A DNA stretch of 64,000 nt from NCBI GenBank assembly GCA_032622095.1, contig CP136063.1, positions 62,199,897 to 62,263,896 on the forward strand, read 5' to 3'. Every line of letters starts with the position of its first letter. The first letter of the stretch is position 1. Below, in pieces: positions 21,338-31,289 of this stretch. Under the pieces are notes generated by a model that ran no database searches, was not told the DNA's origin, and worked only from the letters and a program-made list of their open reading frames with translations. The position numbers and the translations under genes were made by a program. The stretch comes from Siphonodentalium dalli. Lineage: Eukaryota > Mollusca > Scaphopoda > Gadilida > Siphonodentaliidae.

Positions 21338-22609
21338 CACAGAAATTGGAATCACTGACCTTTATGCAATTTTTTGAGATTTTTTTGGAGTTCTAGGTAT
21401 ATAATTGTCAAGAATGGCAACTCACTTTGTCGAGGAACCTCCACAACCATTCACTTCGACCCGTGAATTTTAACAACAAAAGCATAAATCTCAGGGTTTT
21501 TGGCATATATAGTTAGAAAAATCATTGATCTACAATCTTACCGCGAGCATAGCATCTATTCGTTGATTTATTCCAGGTTTTATCGCACGTTAACAATTTT
21601 TTTTCACCTGTTAGCTAGGTGGTACCGCCGAAGTTTGCCGGAACTCCTCGATTTGTCTTCGGCAAATCGGGTAGTACGAAAACTGGTATTCGGAGCCGGA
21701 ACATTGTTATCGGTCAAAACAATCAGCCCACGGTCTATTAAATGTATCAGGGACCAGTTCATCTGAAAGCAGTTTTCGCTGCCCCGAGTATGACGCAATG
21801 TTTCTCAATTGCAATGATGAGAATTAACTGACATTATTATCTATGCTCCAAAAAAATTATACCCATGTCCATACATGGGCTCGTCTCAAATTGGAGAATT
21901 TACCTGTCTCTAATCAGACACAATTGAGATCATCATTTGCATCATGGCGTTGAACGAACAACAAAGCGTTTGTTTAGATGTGGCTAGGAGCGGGCACAAC
22001 CTGGTTATACTTGGTCAACCTGTAGGTTCTCTATTGAAGCAGTTTCAGTGACGTTGGTCATTTTAATGGTTGAATTTTATAATTATGTATAATATATTAT
22101 CGCATATAACAGATTTGTAAGTAAAATGAACGTTTTACTTCGTTATCAAGTATTGAACAAGTACAAACTGATTTGATTTAGTTCTGGGGATTGAACACGC
22201 CGCCGTGATTCTTATACCTCAATTATATCACGTGACACACCCACGCGAATTAATTTTAAATTCGAATTTTGCGCGCAGTGCGCTGTCCGTTTAAACGGTT
22301 CCGCATTTTGAAATTTGCATGCTCGACGATTTGGCGGTTTTCCGAAGACACACGAGGAGTTCCGGCAAACTTCGGCGGTACCACCTAGCTAACAGGTGAA
22401 AAAAATTTGTTAACGTGCGATAAAACCTGGAATAAATCAACGAATAGATGCTATGCTCGCGGTAAGATTGTAGATCAATGATTTTTCTAACTATATATGC
22501 CGAAAACCCTGAGATTTATGCGTTTGTTGTTAAAATTCACGGGTCGAAGTGAATGGTTGTGGAGGTTCCTCAAAAAATTGCATAAAGGTCAGTGATTCCA
22601 ATTTCTGTG
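21338..22609. mobile_element. 1.27-kb DNA transposon with ~300-bp inverted repeats and 8-bp duplication
   Basis: The left arm (21338 to about 21665) starts CACAGAAATTGG and the right arm (about 22330-22609) ends CCAATTTCTGTG. They are inverted copies, apart from ~60 bp present only on the left, between GAG words. Flanking 8-bp repeats CCCTCTCC lie at 21330-21337 and 22610-22617. 8-bp duplications occur in hAT and P superfamilies; assignment is open. The centre has no transposase. Confidence 0.85.
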
Positions 22610-22617
22610 CCCTCTCC

Positions 22618-22930
22618 CATAAACTGAAACTCTAAATAGTGTAAATCTTTAGAGTTTCCCTGGAACTAGTGAAAAGCTTTACTGAAATCTGGCAATATAA
22701 CTTATAAACTTACAAAGTTAATCAAGTTAGCACTGGAAGTAATGGGATGCCAGCAATCCTTCACGCCACTTACTCGATGCGTTTAATTATGGTCACTGTC
22801 AGATTCCATTCCTCCTGGCGGGTAATGATTTCGGAAACTTGTATTAATTAGTTTTTAAAAGTTGGTCCCCGACCGCAGAACTACCTATTGCGCGACGGAT
22901 TTTTTTTTTACAAAAAACTTAATCTGCGTT
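22618..22930. other. No feature recognised
   Basis: AT-rich spacer; no coding or repeat ends seen. Confidence 0.4.
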
Positions 22931-22934
22931 TCGG

Positions 22935-23055
22935 AATAGTGAATTCACATACCAAATTTCATATACCATTTAGTTCAGACTTACTGGAGTCATCACCCGG
23001 AAACGAAAAAAAATCAAACGGATGGACATGTGAACGGACGGACCAATAACATAAT
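22935..23055. repeat. Dispersed repeat fragment
   Basis: Matches 1880-1995 (AATTTCATATACCAT, CAGACTTACT, CGGAAA, GGACGGACCAATAA). It abuts and truncates the zinc-finger array to its right, so the element probably inserted into or replaced the 3' end of that gene. Confidence 0.6.
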
Positions 23056-23535
23056 ACGACTGAAGGGGTTTCTCCCCTGTATGGACCCTCCTGTGTTTTT
23101 TGAGAGATCCGGACTCACCGAATTTCTTAAGAAACACATCACACTGGTAAGGTCTCTCTCCTGTATGAATCCCCATATGGATTTTCATATGACTGGATCT
23201 GGAGAATTTTTTAAAGCACACATCACATTTATACCTCCTCTCTCCCGTGTGGGTCTTCGTGTGTCTTTTTAGATTACATGACAAAGAGAAACTCTTGAGA
23301 CACACAATACACTTATACGGTTTCTCTCCTGTATGGACCCTCGTGTGGTTTTTGAGAGAACAGAACATACTGAATTTCTTAGGGCACACGTTACACTGAT
23401 AAGGCATAGGTTTTTGAAGCACACATCACATTTATACCTTGATCTCTCTCTCTCGTGTGAATAATCGTGTCTTTTTAAAGCACCAGGCTCAGTAAATTCC
23501 TCAGGACACACAACACACTGATGTCAGTCATTCCA
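23056..23535 (-). pseudogene. C2H2 zinc-finger fragment with frameshift
   Basis: The 5' side (23530 down) encodes HQCVVCPEEFTEPGALKRH then RYKCDVCFK. A deletion and frame change near 23425 join it to KPMPYQCNVCPKKFSMFCSL. Three good fingers follow (KCIVCLKSFSLSCNLKRH, KCDVCFKKFSRSSHMKIH, then QCDVFLKKF with a ligand lost), ending after VHTGEKP at about 23065. It is the CDVCLKKF sub-family, like 15841-16560. It is non-functional or at most a fragment. Confidence 0.75.
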
Positions 23536-23539
23536 TCGC

Positions 23540-24030
23540 ATGTTGGGATCCTGACGTGTGCTTCCAGATCACTGAACGAATTGAGGTTATTGGTGACCCA
23601 CACTTCAGTGAAGACGCTGTTCTTTGCATTTCTCGCACAACGGAACGCTCAATCTAATACCATTTATCTTCTGACTGATTTTCTGTCATTGTGTTCTTCC
23701 CCTTTGATCAGGAAGTTGTCATCGATATCATCGCACTTATCGGCCAACCGTCGTTGTTCACCAATTGCCTGAATTGCCTCTATATTATATTTATAGTATA
23801 TTCAGTTGTACCCAAATGGTACATGTTTGTAGTTGTGGTATGGATCTGTTTTTCATACTTCACTTCGCCCATGCAGATGGTGTGACTAACTATCTGAAAA
23901 AAGGAAACGATAGAATGTGTGGGATTTATATCACATAGTCGTAGTATGGGCAGACGACAGCTCAAGATAAATATGGCATTTGCATAGAATCACTTGACAA
24001 CGTGCTGTCATTGTGAAATGAATTGTATGT
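23540..24030. other. No clear gene; possible upstream remnant of the zinc-finger fragment
   Basis: The minus strand near 23680-23815 has a 45-codon open stretch ending ..DDIDDNFLIKGEEHNDR, acidic and lying 5' of the finger fragment. It could be a relic of an N-terminal exon, but no splice sites support it. Confidence 0.25.
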
Positions 24031-24034
24031 TTAT

Positions 24035-24587
24035 GTTACAACTTTTGAAATAGTTTCGTGGGTATAAAATAATATATAGGAACTGAAGACACATGTCCGA
24101 AAATGCTTCTATCAATTAATAATTATTTTACTCCAAATATTTTATTATAAAATGTGATGATTAAGTGGGACACTTTATTGTTCTATTTTTAGAAGACCAT
24201 TCGCGTGATACCTCATAGCGATATAGATCATTTAATAGGTTGTCCCCATATCTATGCTTTGAACGTCAAATGTCCCAGATTGACAGTTTGTTTTGCGTTA
24301 TTACATAGTTACATGTATAAGGGATAACTTGATAATGAAACTAATTAACGTTTATATGTGACAAAATTGCACAACAAAATTTATGGTCTCTGTTAACAGT
24401 TAACAGTAACCACTATTGTTCATTGGCTAAACAACCACACCTTTTCAGACAGAAAATATTCGTAATAAAATGAATATTATTAATCGATAGAAGCATTTCC
24501 AGGCAGGAGTTTTCGATTCAGATCTAATATTTTATACCCCGGTAACTACATGTATATAATACATGCTTACAAAGAAATAATCCACCT
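24035..24587 (-). mobile_element. Family-A MITE, diverged, one end truncated
   Basis: Family landmarks present from TTTCGTGGGTATAAAATAAT to ACCCCGGTAACTACATG. The right end abuts TTAA 24588-24591; the left ~30 bp are missing. Confidence 0.75.
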
Positions 24588-24591
24588 TTAA

Positions 24592-24677
24592 TCGATAGAA
24601 TCATTTCCGGACAGGGGTCTTCTAATATTTTACACCCCGGTAACTATAACACATGTTGACAAAGAGATAAACCATCT
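24592..24677 (-). mobile_element. Family-A MITE end fragment
   Basis: Only the TCGATAGAATCATTTCCGG to GATAAACCATCT terminal part, between TTAA 24588-24591 and 24678-24681. Confidence 0.65.
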
Positions 24678-24681
24678 TTAA

Positions 24682-24964
24682 ATGTGGATTATCTCTTCCG
24701 CAACATGATCTATACAGTTTGTTGTGTATGCAATAATAAATATCAATCGGTTCGGATTTGTTCCGAGCACCACAATGGAGGCCTCTATCTACAAGTTCTA
24801 TTTATAGAACAAAGGAGTGTCCCATTAATTGAAAAAATAATAACGAAATAAAATCAATATTTAATTGATAGAATAGTTTCCGGTCAGGGATTTCCAACTC
24901 ATACTAGTACATATTATTTCATACCGAGAAATTAAAAAAATTTATTTAAAGAGATAATCCATCT
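24682..24964. mobile_element. Short family-A derivative (~283 bp)
   Basis: Termini ATGTGGATTATCTCTTC and GAGATAATCCATCT between TTAA 24678-24681 and 24965-24968. The interior is largely unlike the 520-bp form, suggesting an internally deleted sub-family. Confidence 0.6.
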
Positions 24965-24968
24965 TTAA

Positions 24969-25169
24969 AGTGTATTCAGTTTTAAATCAGTGATTCCTAG
25001 AATAGGGTTTGCAGGGGTGATAAATTCAGTAAAAATTTACTAATTATTTGAACATTTAGTCCGAGTACATTTGCACTGCAATTTATGGATAATTTTGACA
25101 CTGGTGAATTAGGATGGAGATACCCATGTTCAGGCTAATATGCTTCCCTAACTCTCGTGCTTCCTTTTT
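24969..25169. other. No feature recognised
   Basis: Spacer between a MITE derivative and a SINE-like repeat. Confidence 0.4.
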
Positions 25170-25171
25170 AA

Positions 25172-25345
25172 GGTTTCCCCATAGCCGAGGCGGTTAGGTC
25201 GTGGATACGACCATCACAGTCTGGACAAGGCGAGGTTAGCGCTAGTTTGAACCCCGACATGGGTGACAATCGGAACCGATTATCAAGCTTTATTTGGTTT
25301 GAGGGATATCTAATATACCATTCCAATCGACACATGACCATATGA
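25172..25345 (+). repeat. tRNA-derived SINE or tRNA relic
   Basis: 25182-25198 (TAGCCGAGGCGGTTAGG) matches a tRNA D-arm/box A, and 25243-25254 (TAGTTTGAACCC) resembles box B, spaced as in a class II (Leu/Ser-type) tRNA. The T-stem does not pair well and the sequence continues into an unrelated AT-rich tail. It is therefore a pol III-type SINE head rather than a functional tRNA. Confidence 0.5.
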
Positions 25346-25355
25346 CTATGCTTAA

Positions 25356-25870
25356 AGATGGATTATCTCTTTAAATAAAAAAATTGAAATAGTTGCGTGG
25401 GTATAAAATAATAGATATGAACTGAAGACCCCTGTCCGGAAAAGCTTCTATCAATTAATATTAATTTTATTTCGAATATTAAATCGGGACCGTTTATGTT
25501 ACTATTTTTAGAATAGACCACTCGGATGATACCATATTGCGATATAGAGCACTTGGCTGTTCCTATGGCTACGCACCGAAAGTCAAATATCCCAGATTGA
25601 TTGTTTGTATTGTTCCACAGATATAAGCGATAATGTGTATAATTAACGTTTATTTGTGACAAAATTGAACAATAAAATTTCTCGTCTCTGTTAACAGTAA
25701 CCGCTATTGTTCGTTAGCTGAACAAACACACCTTTTTAGACCAGAAAATATTCAAAATAAAATTAATATTAATCGATAGAAGAATTTCCGGACAGGAGTG
25801 TTCGATTCAAATATAATATTTTATACCCCGGTAACTATATAATACATGTCTACAAAGAGATAATCCACCT
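25356..25870 (-). mobile_element. Family-A TTAA MITE, full-length
   Basis: 515 bp, TTAA 25352-25355 and 25871-25874. Minus orientation, close to consensus. Confidence 0.85.
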
Positions 25871-25874
25871 TTAA

Positions 25875-26070
25875 GTGTAAATAATTGTGCTTAAGCATAA
25901 ATAACTTATGTGTGCTTAACTCATTCAGTACCATGTACCCTGGTGGAAACGGTTATCTATACACCAGCTCTCCTTGGGGGGGGGGGGGGGTGGGCACTAT
26001 TTTCACTAATTATATATTTAGATTGATTTTTCAAACTAGAAAGAATATAATTGGCAGCAGGGATTGCTGG
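25875..26070. other. Spacer with poly-G tract
   Basis: G14-15 run near 25976-25991. No gene. Confidence 0.6.
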
Positions 26071-26071
26071 T

Positions 26072-26519
26072 ATTTACCCAACAGAACGGCCCTGTGCCAA
26101 TGCATTCTCTTATATATGCGAGTCGACCATAGGTCGCCTCGCATATATAAGAGAATGCATTGGCTTAACACATATTAAAAATGATACAATTGTCAAAGAA
26201 TGTAGAAAAATATTACAAACATTGTTAAAAACTGTAATAAAAAATTATAAAATTGTTAAAGAATGTAAGAAAAAATGGTAAAAAGTGTTAAAAAAAGGCC
26301 AATGCATTCTCTTATATATGCGAGGCGACCTATGGTCGACTCGCATATATAAGAGAATGCATTGGCACAGGGCAAAACTGTAACCATCACAATGTGGTCA
26401 ATGAACCGGTTCCAATGATATCCATATTTGTATGGTGTTATTGAGACAGACCGAAGATATTTTAGGCTCTTGAAGCTTTATTTGGCCGTTTTTGGCCGTT
26501 TTGTTGGGTAAAGGGTTAA
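26072..26519. mobile_element. Paired-hairpin TTAA element, copy 2 (inverted relative to copy 1)
   Basis: The right end TGTTGGGTAAAGGGTTAA (26502-26519) and the ~140 bp next to it are the reverse complement of 16611-16753. The left end keeps TTTACCCAACAG but has lost its TTAACCC. The two 69-bp hairpins at 26096-26164 and 26298-26366 match copy 1 almost base for base, while the AT-rich spacer (133 bp) is quite different. Its right TTAA is an internal TTAA of a family-A MITE. Confidence 0.85.
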
Positions 26520-26843
26520 ATAACAATTTTTTTTAAAGTTGCGTGGGTATAAAATAATATATATGATTGTTTGTGTTGTTTTGTTCCACATACATAAGCG
26601 ATAATTAGTATAATTAACGTTTATTTGTGACAAAATTGTACAATCAAATGTCTGGTCTCTGTTAACAATAACTACTATTGTTCGTTTGCTGAACAAACAC
26701 ACCTTTTTAGACCAGAAAATATTCGAAATAAAATTAATATTAATCGATAGAAGCATTTCCGGACAGGAGTCTTCGATTCAAATCTAATATTTTATACCCC
26801 GGTAACTATATATAATACATGTTTACAAAGAGATAATCCACCT
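26520..26843 (-). mobile_element. Family-A MITE, partial, interrupted by the hairpin element
   Basis: Begins inside the MITE end (AATAACAATTT... then GTTGCGTGGGTATAAAAT), has an internal deletion, and ends at TTAA 26844-26847. Confidence 0.75.
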
Positions 26844-26847
26844 TTAA

Positions 26848-27368
26848 AGATGGATTATCTCTTTAAATAACAAATTTTAAATAGTTGCGTGGGTATAAAA
26901 TAATAGATATGAACTGAAGACCTATGTCCGGAAAAGCTTCTATCAATTAATATTGATTTTTATTTCGAATATTAAATCGGGCCCATTTATGTTACTATTT
27001 TTAGAATAGACCATTCGGATGAGACCGTATTGCGATATAGAGCACTGGGCTGTTCCTACGGCTACGCATCGAATGTCAAATGTCACAGATTGGTTGTTTG
27101 TATTGTTTTGTTCCACAGATATAAACGATAATGAGTATAATTAACGTTTATTTGTGACAAAATTGCACAATATAATTTCTGGTCTCTGTTAACAGTAACC
27201 ACTATTGTTCGTTAGCTGAACAAACACACCTTTTTAGACCAGAAAATATTCGAAATAAAATTAATATTAATCGATAGAAGCATTTTCGGACAGGAGTCTT
27301 CGATTCAAATCTAATATTTTATACCCCGGTAACTATATAATACATGTTTACAAAGAGATAATCCACCT
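26848..27368 (-). mobile_element. Family-A TTAA MITE, full-length
   Basis: 521 bp, TTAA 26844-26847 (shared with its neighbour) and 27369-27372. Two copies lie end to end with a single TTAA between them. Confidence 0.85.
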
Positions 27369-27468
27369 TTAAGTCCTGTTACAATTCTGGCAGCTTCTTT
27401 ATGAAGTCTATGTGTCGCCAATCTACTCATATCCTTTGGTTCACTGCATAATTATATCGCATCAATAT

Positions 27469-28716
27469 TCATGAGCTATGACTGATGTGGATTTCCTTGT
27501 GTGACGTCATGCTACTCTTATCATTGAATGATTCACCGCACAGATCACATCGATACGGACTATAATCGGTGTGAGTTTTCTTGTGTCTCGTTACGTAGCT
27601 CTGACGAGTGAAGGATTTATCACAGACATCACACTGATATGGTCTATCTCCGGTGTGAATTCTCATATGTTGTGCCAGGTTATGCGCAGCGTTGAATGCT
27701 TTCCCACATAATTCGCATTGATGAGGGCGATTACTTGTGTGGATTATTTCATGTCTCGCCAGAGATCCTGACCAAGAAAATGTTTTCTTGCATATGTCGC
27801 ACTGATATGGGCGATCTCCGGTGTGAATTCTCTTATGGTTCATCAGGCTTCTCCTATCGTTAAATGACTTCTCACATAAATCACATCGATATGGAAAATC
27901 TCCTGTGTGGATTCTTTTGTGTCTCAAAAGATCATACGACTGAGAGAATGATTTCTTGCATATGTCGCACGCATGTGGGCGATCTCCTGTGTGTGTTCGC
28001 TTGTGATTCAGCAGGCTATTCCTATAGTTGAATGACTTCCCACATAAATCGCACAGGTACGGACTATCTCCGGTGTGTATTCTCCTATGTGTCGTCAGAT
28101 CTCCCGACTGAGAGAATGATTTATTGCATGTATCACAATGGTAAGGCTGATCGCCGGTGTGAATTCTCTTATGTCTCGCCAGATTACTGCTGTTTTTGAA
28201 TGATTTCTCGCATATATCACAATGATATGGGCGCTCTCCAGTGTGTGTTCTCTTGTGTTTCTTTAGGGTATCGCTATTGTTGAATGTGTTATCACACATA
28301 TCGCATTGAAATGGACGATACCCGGTGTGTGTTCTCATATGTATAACTAGGTTGCTGCTGTCGCCGAATGATTTTTTACATAAATCACATTGAAACGGAC
28401 GATCTCCGGTGTGGATTCTCCTATGTCTTGTCAAATTACCAGACTGATTAAATGACATCCCGCATATATCACAATGGTAACTATTATCCCCAGTGTGAAT
28501 TCTCTTATGCGTGGACAGGTTACTATTATACTTGAATGATATACCACACACATCGCATTGATATGGGCGAACACATGTGTGGATCCGCTTGTGTCTCACT
28601 AATTTGCTGGAGTTATTGAACGATTTCATGCACACCTCGCACTGATGTTCTTCGTCTGCTTCGATAATGACGATATTATCAGTCTGGGGAACAGTCAGGT
28701 TGTCGTCTCCCATCAT
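27469..28716 (-). CDS. C2H2 zinc-finger protein with 14 fingers (intact)
   Basis: Open frame of 415 codons from ATG 28714-28716 (a second ATG follows at once, in better context) to TGA 27469-27471; an in-frame TAA lies 40 bp upstream. An N-terminal acidic stretch (NLTVPQTDNIVIIEADEEHQ) is followed by 14 tandem C2H2 fingers, all with both Cys and both His. It is presumably a nuclear sequence-specific DNA-binding factor. Linkers are mostly TGDRPY or TGDxPY instead of TGEKPY. Base-contact residues (-1,2,3,6) by finger: NSKR, YSNT, QGNR, DSNI, NDTK, NSNR, QGDT, YNSN, QYDR, DRSN, WGSR, AHNQ, RSYR, DSSS. No effector domain is seen. A possible 3' splice site (TTTCTAATCTATAG, exon from 28748) suggests a finger-bearing last exon. 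No lesions, unlike the 10-23 kb arrays. Confidence 0.85.
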   Translation of the reverse strand: MMGDDNLTVPQTDNIVIIEADEEHQCEVCMKSFNNSSKLVRHKRIHTCVRPYQCDVCGISFKYNSNLSTHKRIHTGDNSYHCDICGMSFNQSGNLTRHRRIHTGDRPFQCDLCKKSFGDSSNLVIHMRTHTGYRPFQCDMCDNTFNNSDTLKKHKRTHTGERPYHCDICEKSFKNSSNLARHKRIHTGDQPYHCDTCNKSFSQSGDLTTHRRIHTGDSPYLCDLCGKSFNYRNSLLNHKRTHTGDRPHACDICKKSFSQSYDLLRHKRIHTGDFPYRCDLCEKSFNDRRSLMNHKRIHTGDRPYQCDICKKTFSWSGSLARHEIIHTSNRPHQCELCGKAFNAAHNLAQHMRIHTGDRPYQCDVCDKSFTRQSYVTRHKKTHTDYSPYRCDLCGESFNDKSSMTSHKEIHISHSS

Positions 28717-29384
28717 GTGGAATGATCTCAAAAACTCACAGCCACAGTCTATAGATTAGAAATATACAGGTTCGAATTCTGTATCCGTATATGTACGTCC
28801 CAGTGACCAGTTTTGGCTTTTATAGGACGGTGGAGAGAGCGCATTTATTTTTCGCTCCTAGTTGGTGCCGCTTTGAATGTTTCGATGTCTGCATCGTTGA
28901 CCGTGTCGTCGTCGTTAAATCGTTAAGTAACTCGAGCAAATTCCAATCTACATATATCTGTTCTCATTCTAATAGAATTCCATTCCAAAGTAATTCGTTT
29001 CCGTTCGAATCGAATTCAATTAACACCGTGCATCTGCAAAAGTTAGTCCGTGACAAGAAACGAGGTCGTAACAATTGATCGATTTCCGTGTCGAAATATT
29101 ATATTTTCATTTGGTTTCGTTCAACAGAACGTTTCACAGAACGATAGATAACCAAAGAGCCTGTGGGCAAGGAAATACTTTTCCTTATAGAAAAGAACTG
29201 GTGGTGGTTGGGGGGTCTCGGTATAACATTTCCCCACACACCGGCTATTTTTCATTTCGGCGGGAGACACGACCGCTTTCGAAAACTCCCTACTGTCGTT
29301 ACTTTGTATGGATTATTTTTATAAATGTCTTATGACCGAGATAATGATTTCGTGCATATACGACATATACCACACACCCATATA
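28717..29384. other. Upstream region of the 14-finger gene
   Basis: No coding region is supported. Its strands are open in places (28791-29335) but without motifs. It may hold the upstream intron or promoter of the minus-strand zinc-finger gene; I see no diagnostic promoter element. Confidence 0.35.
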
Positions 29385-29771
29385 GCTGAAATGGTCACTG
29401 TCACCCCCTTTTGTTCAGTTGGGTACCCAGCTTATTTAAATTTTCAGTTGGGTACCCATCTTTTGTATAATTTACAGTTGGGTACCCAGCTTTATGAAAT
29501 CTCATATAGAGCATGATTTAATTAGTGATTGCCATCAGTTGATTATGAAATAAACCTGTTAAATTTGTGAATGCATGAATCATGATGTATATTTGTCATG
29601 ACACTTGAAAATAATAGCGGTGAAGAATTCCATGCATAGGATACTGCTGATCGACTGCTCATAAATCTAGGTACCCAAATGTAAATTTTATAAAAGCTGG
29701 GTACCCAACTGAAAGTTTTAAAAAGCTGGGTACCCAACTGAACGAAAGGTGGTGACAATGACCATTTCAGC
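29385..29771. mobile_element. Foldback element with GGGTACCC-bearing termini
   Basis: Inverted ends GCTGAAATGGTCACTGTCAC / GTGACAATGACCATTTCAGC. Each end holds three spaced copies of CAGTTGGGTACCCAGCTT (about 29415-29495, and in inverted form about 29668-29742). Flanks do not show a clean target duplication. ~387 bp, no coding. Confidence 0.75.
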
Positions 29772-29779
29772 GATAGCAA

Positions 29780-30125
29780 TGATATGTTGGTCCACTGGTT
29801 GGCTAAATTTTGGGTCAACATAACATAATTTTACTCGTAGGCCCTACGTTGGGCCAAAGTCAACATAATGAGGCCGATCATGATCGTTACGTGCACGTTG
29901 GGCCAACGTTGCAAAAAATAATAAGTTACGTTGGGCCATCGTAATTTTGAGCGTTGGACAAACGTTGGCAAAAAGCATAAGTTGCGTTGGCCCCCGCCCC
30001 GGGCCAAAATTGGGCCACCATAACATTTTATCGTTGTGCCATCGTAATTTTCTTGTTGCATTGAAACGTTGGCTATGGTGGTCATAGCCGTAAGTATCTG
30101 TATTGGCCACGTTAGGGGAAGATGC
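29780..30125. repeat. Degenerate GTTGGGCCAACG repeat cluster
   Basis: Many copies of ACGTTGGGCC / GGCCAACGTT in both orientations separated by AT-rich words (29850-30085). It looks like a decayed palindromic minisatellite. Confidence 0.6.
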
Positions 30126-30465
30126 ACGTTTTGGATAAATCCTGCCTAAATTAGAAGAGATTTTCAACACAGAATTTCTGCGAGTCTTTCTTGCGAAAAA
30201 TCGTGTAGTATTCACAATTTAGTACATCTATGTACAGGTTAAACATTGCTAAAATGTCAGTGATAATTAAGACCATCTATGGGTGTCACTCCATGACTTG
30301 GTTGTCAATTTGAGACCATTGTACCGTTTTATGTTTAAGTTGTAGCATAGTCTACGTGAATGGAATTGGAGTAGATCAATCTCTGCAGTTGGTGGGGTAC
30401 CATTATTAAGTAATCACACAATGACTGTACACTTTTAAAAATGTTGATATGGAGCCCATTTTGAT
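30126..30465. other. No feature recognised
   Basis: No coding, repeat or RNA signal found. Confidence 0.4.
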
Positions 30466-30610
30466 CAAAACCAACCAAAGGTGGTTTTGATCAAAACCAA
30501 ATCGTCAAAACCAAGTTTTTTTTTCACAACCATTTTGGTTTTGACCAAAACCAGATCTGGTTTTGAGTAAAACCAATGATTTGGTTTTGATCAAAACCAA
30601 ATGGGTACCG
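30466..30610. repeat. Cluster of TTTTGATCAAAA palindromes
   Basis: Six or so near copies of TTGGTTTTGATCAAAACCAA and half-sites within 145 bp. Each is self-complementary and the cluster as a whole can fold back. Confidence 0.8.
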
Positions 30611-30769
30611 GTACCATATCCGACAAAATATTCAAAACAAAAATTAGTTTTCAACATACAATGGACAGAATGAACTTCCCAGAGCGATACAAATGATGAA
30701 TACTTCATTACTTAAGAGGATATGTAATCTCAATAATGTTTGCTGTTGAATCCAAACTACTGGACAATA

Positions 30770-30890
30770 ACAGTATTAAATGAAAGTGTCAATGAAATTG
30801 TAGCTCAAATTGGAAAGGGAATAATTTCATGTGTTAATGTCAATGGAGCAATTAGGAAATGCGGAAAGTTGAAAGGTCTAAGTAATACTA
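30770..30890. repeat. Dispersed repeat fragment
   Basis: TGAAAGTGTCAATGAAATTGTAGCTCAA... matches 33812-33900 (TGAAAGTGTCAATGACACTG). It precedes the ~160-bp array at both places, so it is likely part of the same larger repeat. Confidence 0.6.
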
Positions 30891-30913
30891 GATTATCAAC
30901 ATGGATATATACA

Positions 30914-30922
<9 letters not shown>

Positions 30923-30952
<30 letters not shown>
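30923..30952. repeat. (TA)n microsatellite
   Basis: Short GT then TA run. Confidence 0.9.
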
Positions 30953-30954
<2 letters not shown>

Positions 30955-31073
30955 ATGTAGTTGGGTTGAAATAAATGGTAAGACCTTTAAGACCTATTGT
31001 ATAATTTTTTTCTCACAAGCCTTCGTCTAACATAGACTTTATCAAGTGACAGACAAACGAGAAAATCTCCTTT

Positions 31074-31075
<2 letters not shown>

Positions 31076-31149
<74 letters not shown>
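31076..31149. repeat. (AT)n microsatellite
   Basis: About 37 AT units without interruption. Confidence 0.95.
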
Positions 31150-31153
<4 letters not shown>

Positions 31154-31289
31154 AACATCCAAGATGGTTGCTGGCGGCTATGTTTTCCATTAAAATTCAA
31201 AAACATTTGATAGCTTCAATCTAGTAAGATCAATATCAAGATTAATATGAAGTCTGGAGATGATCGGATAAGGGAAGTGGACTGTTGGA

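Noticed and set aside
25182-25265. Functional tRNA gene
   Set aside because: T-stem does not pair and there is no clean acceptor stem; better read as a SINE head.
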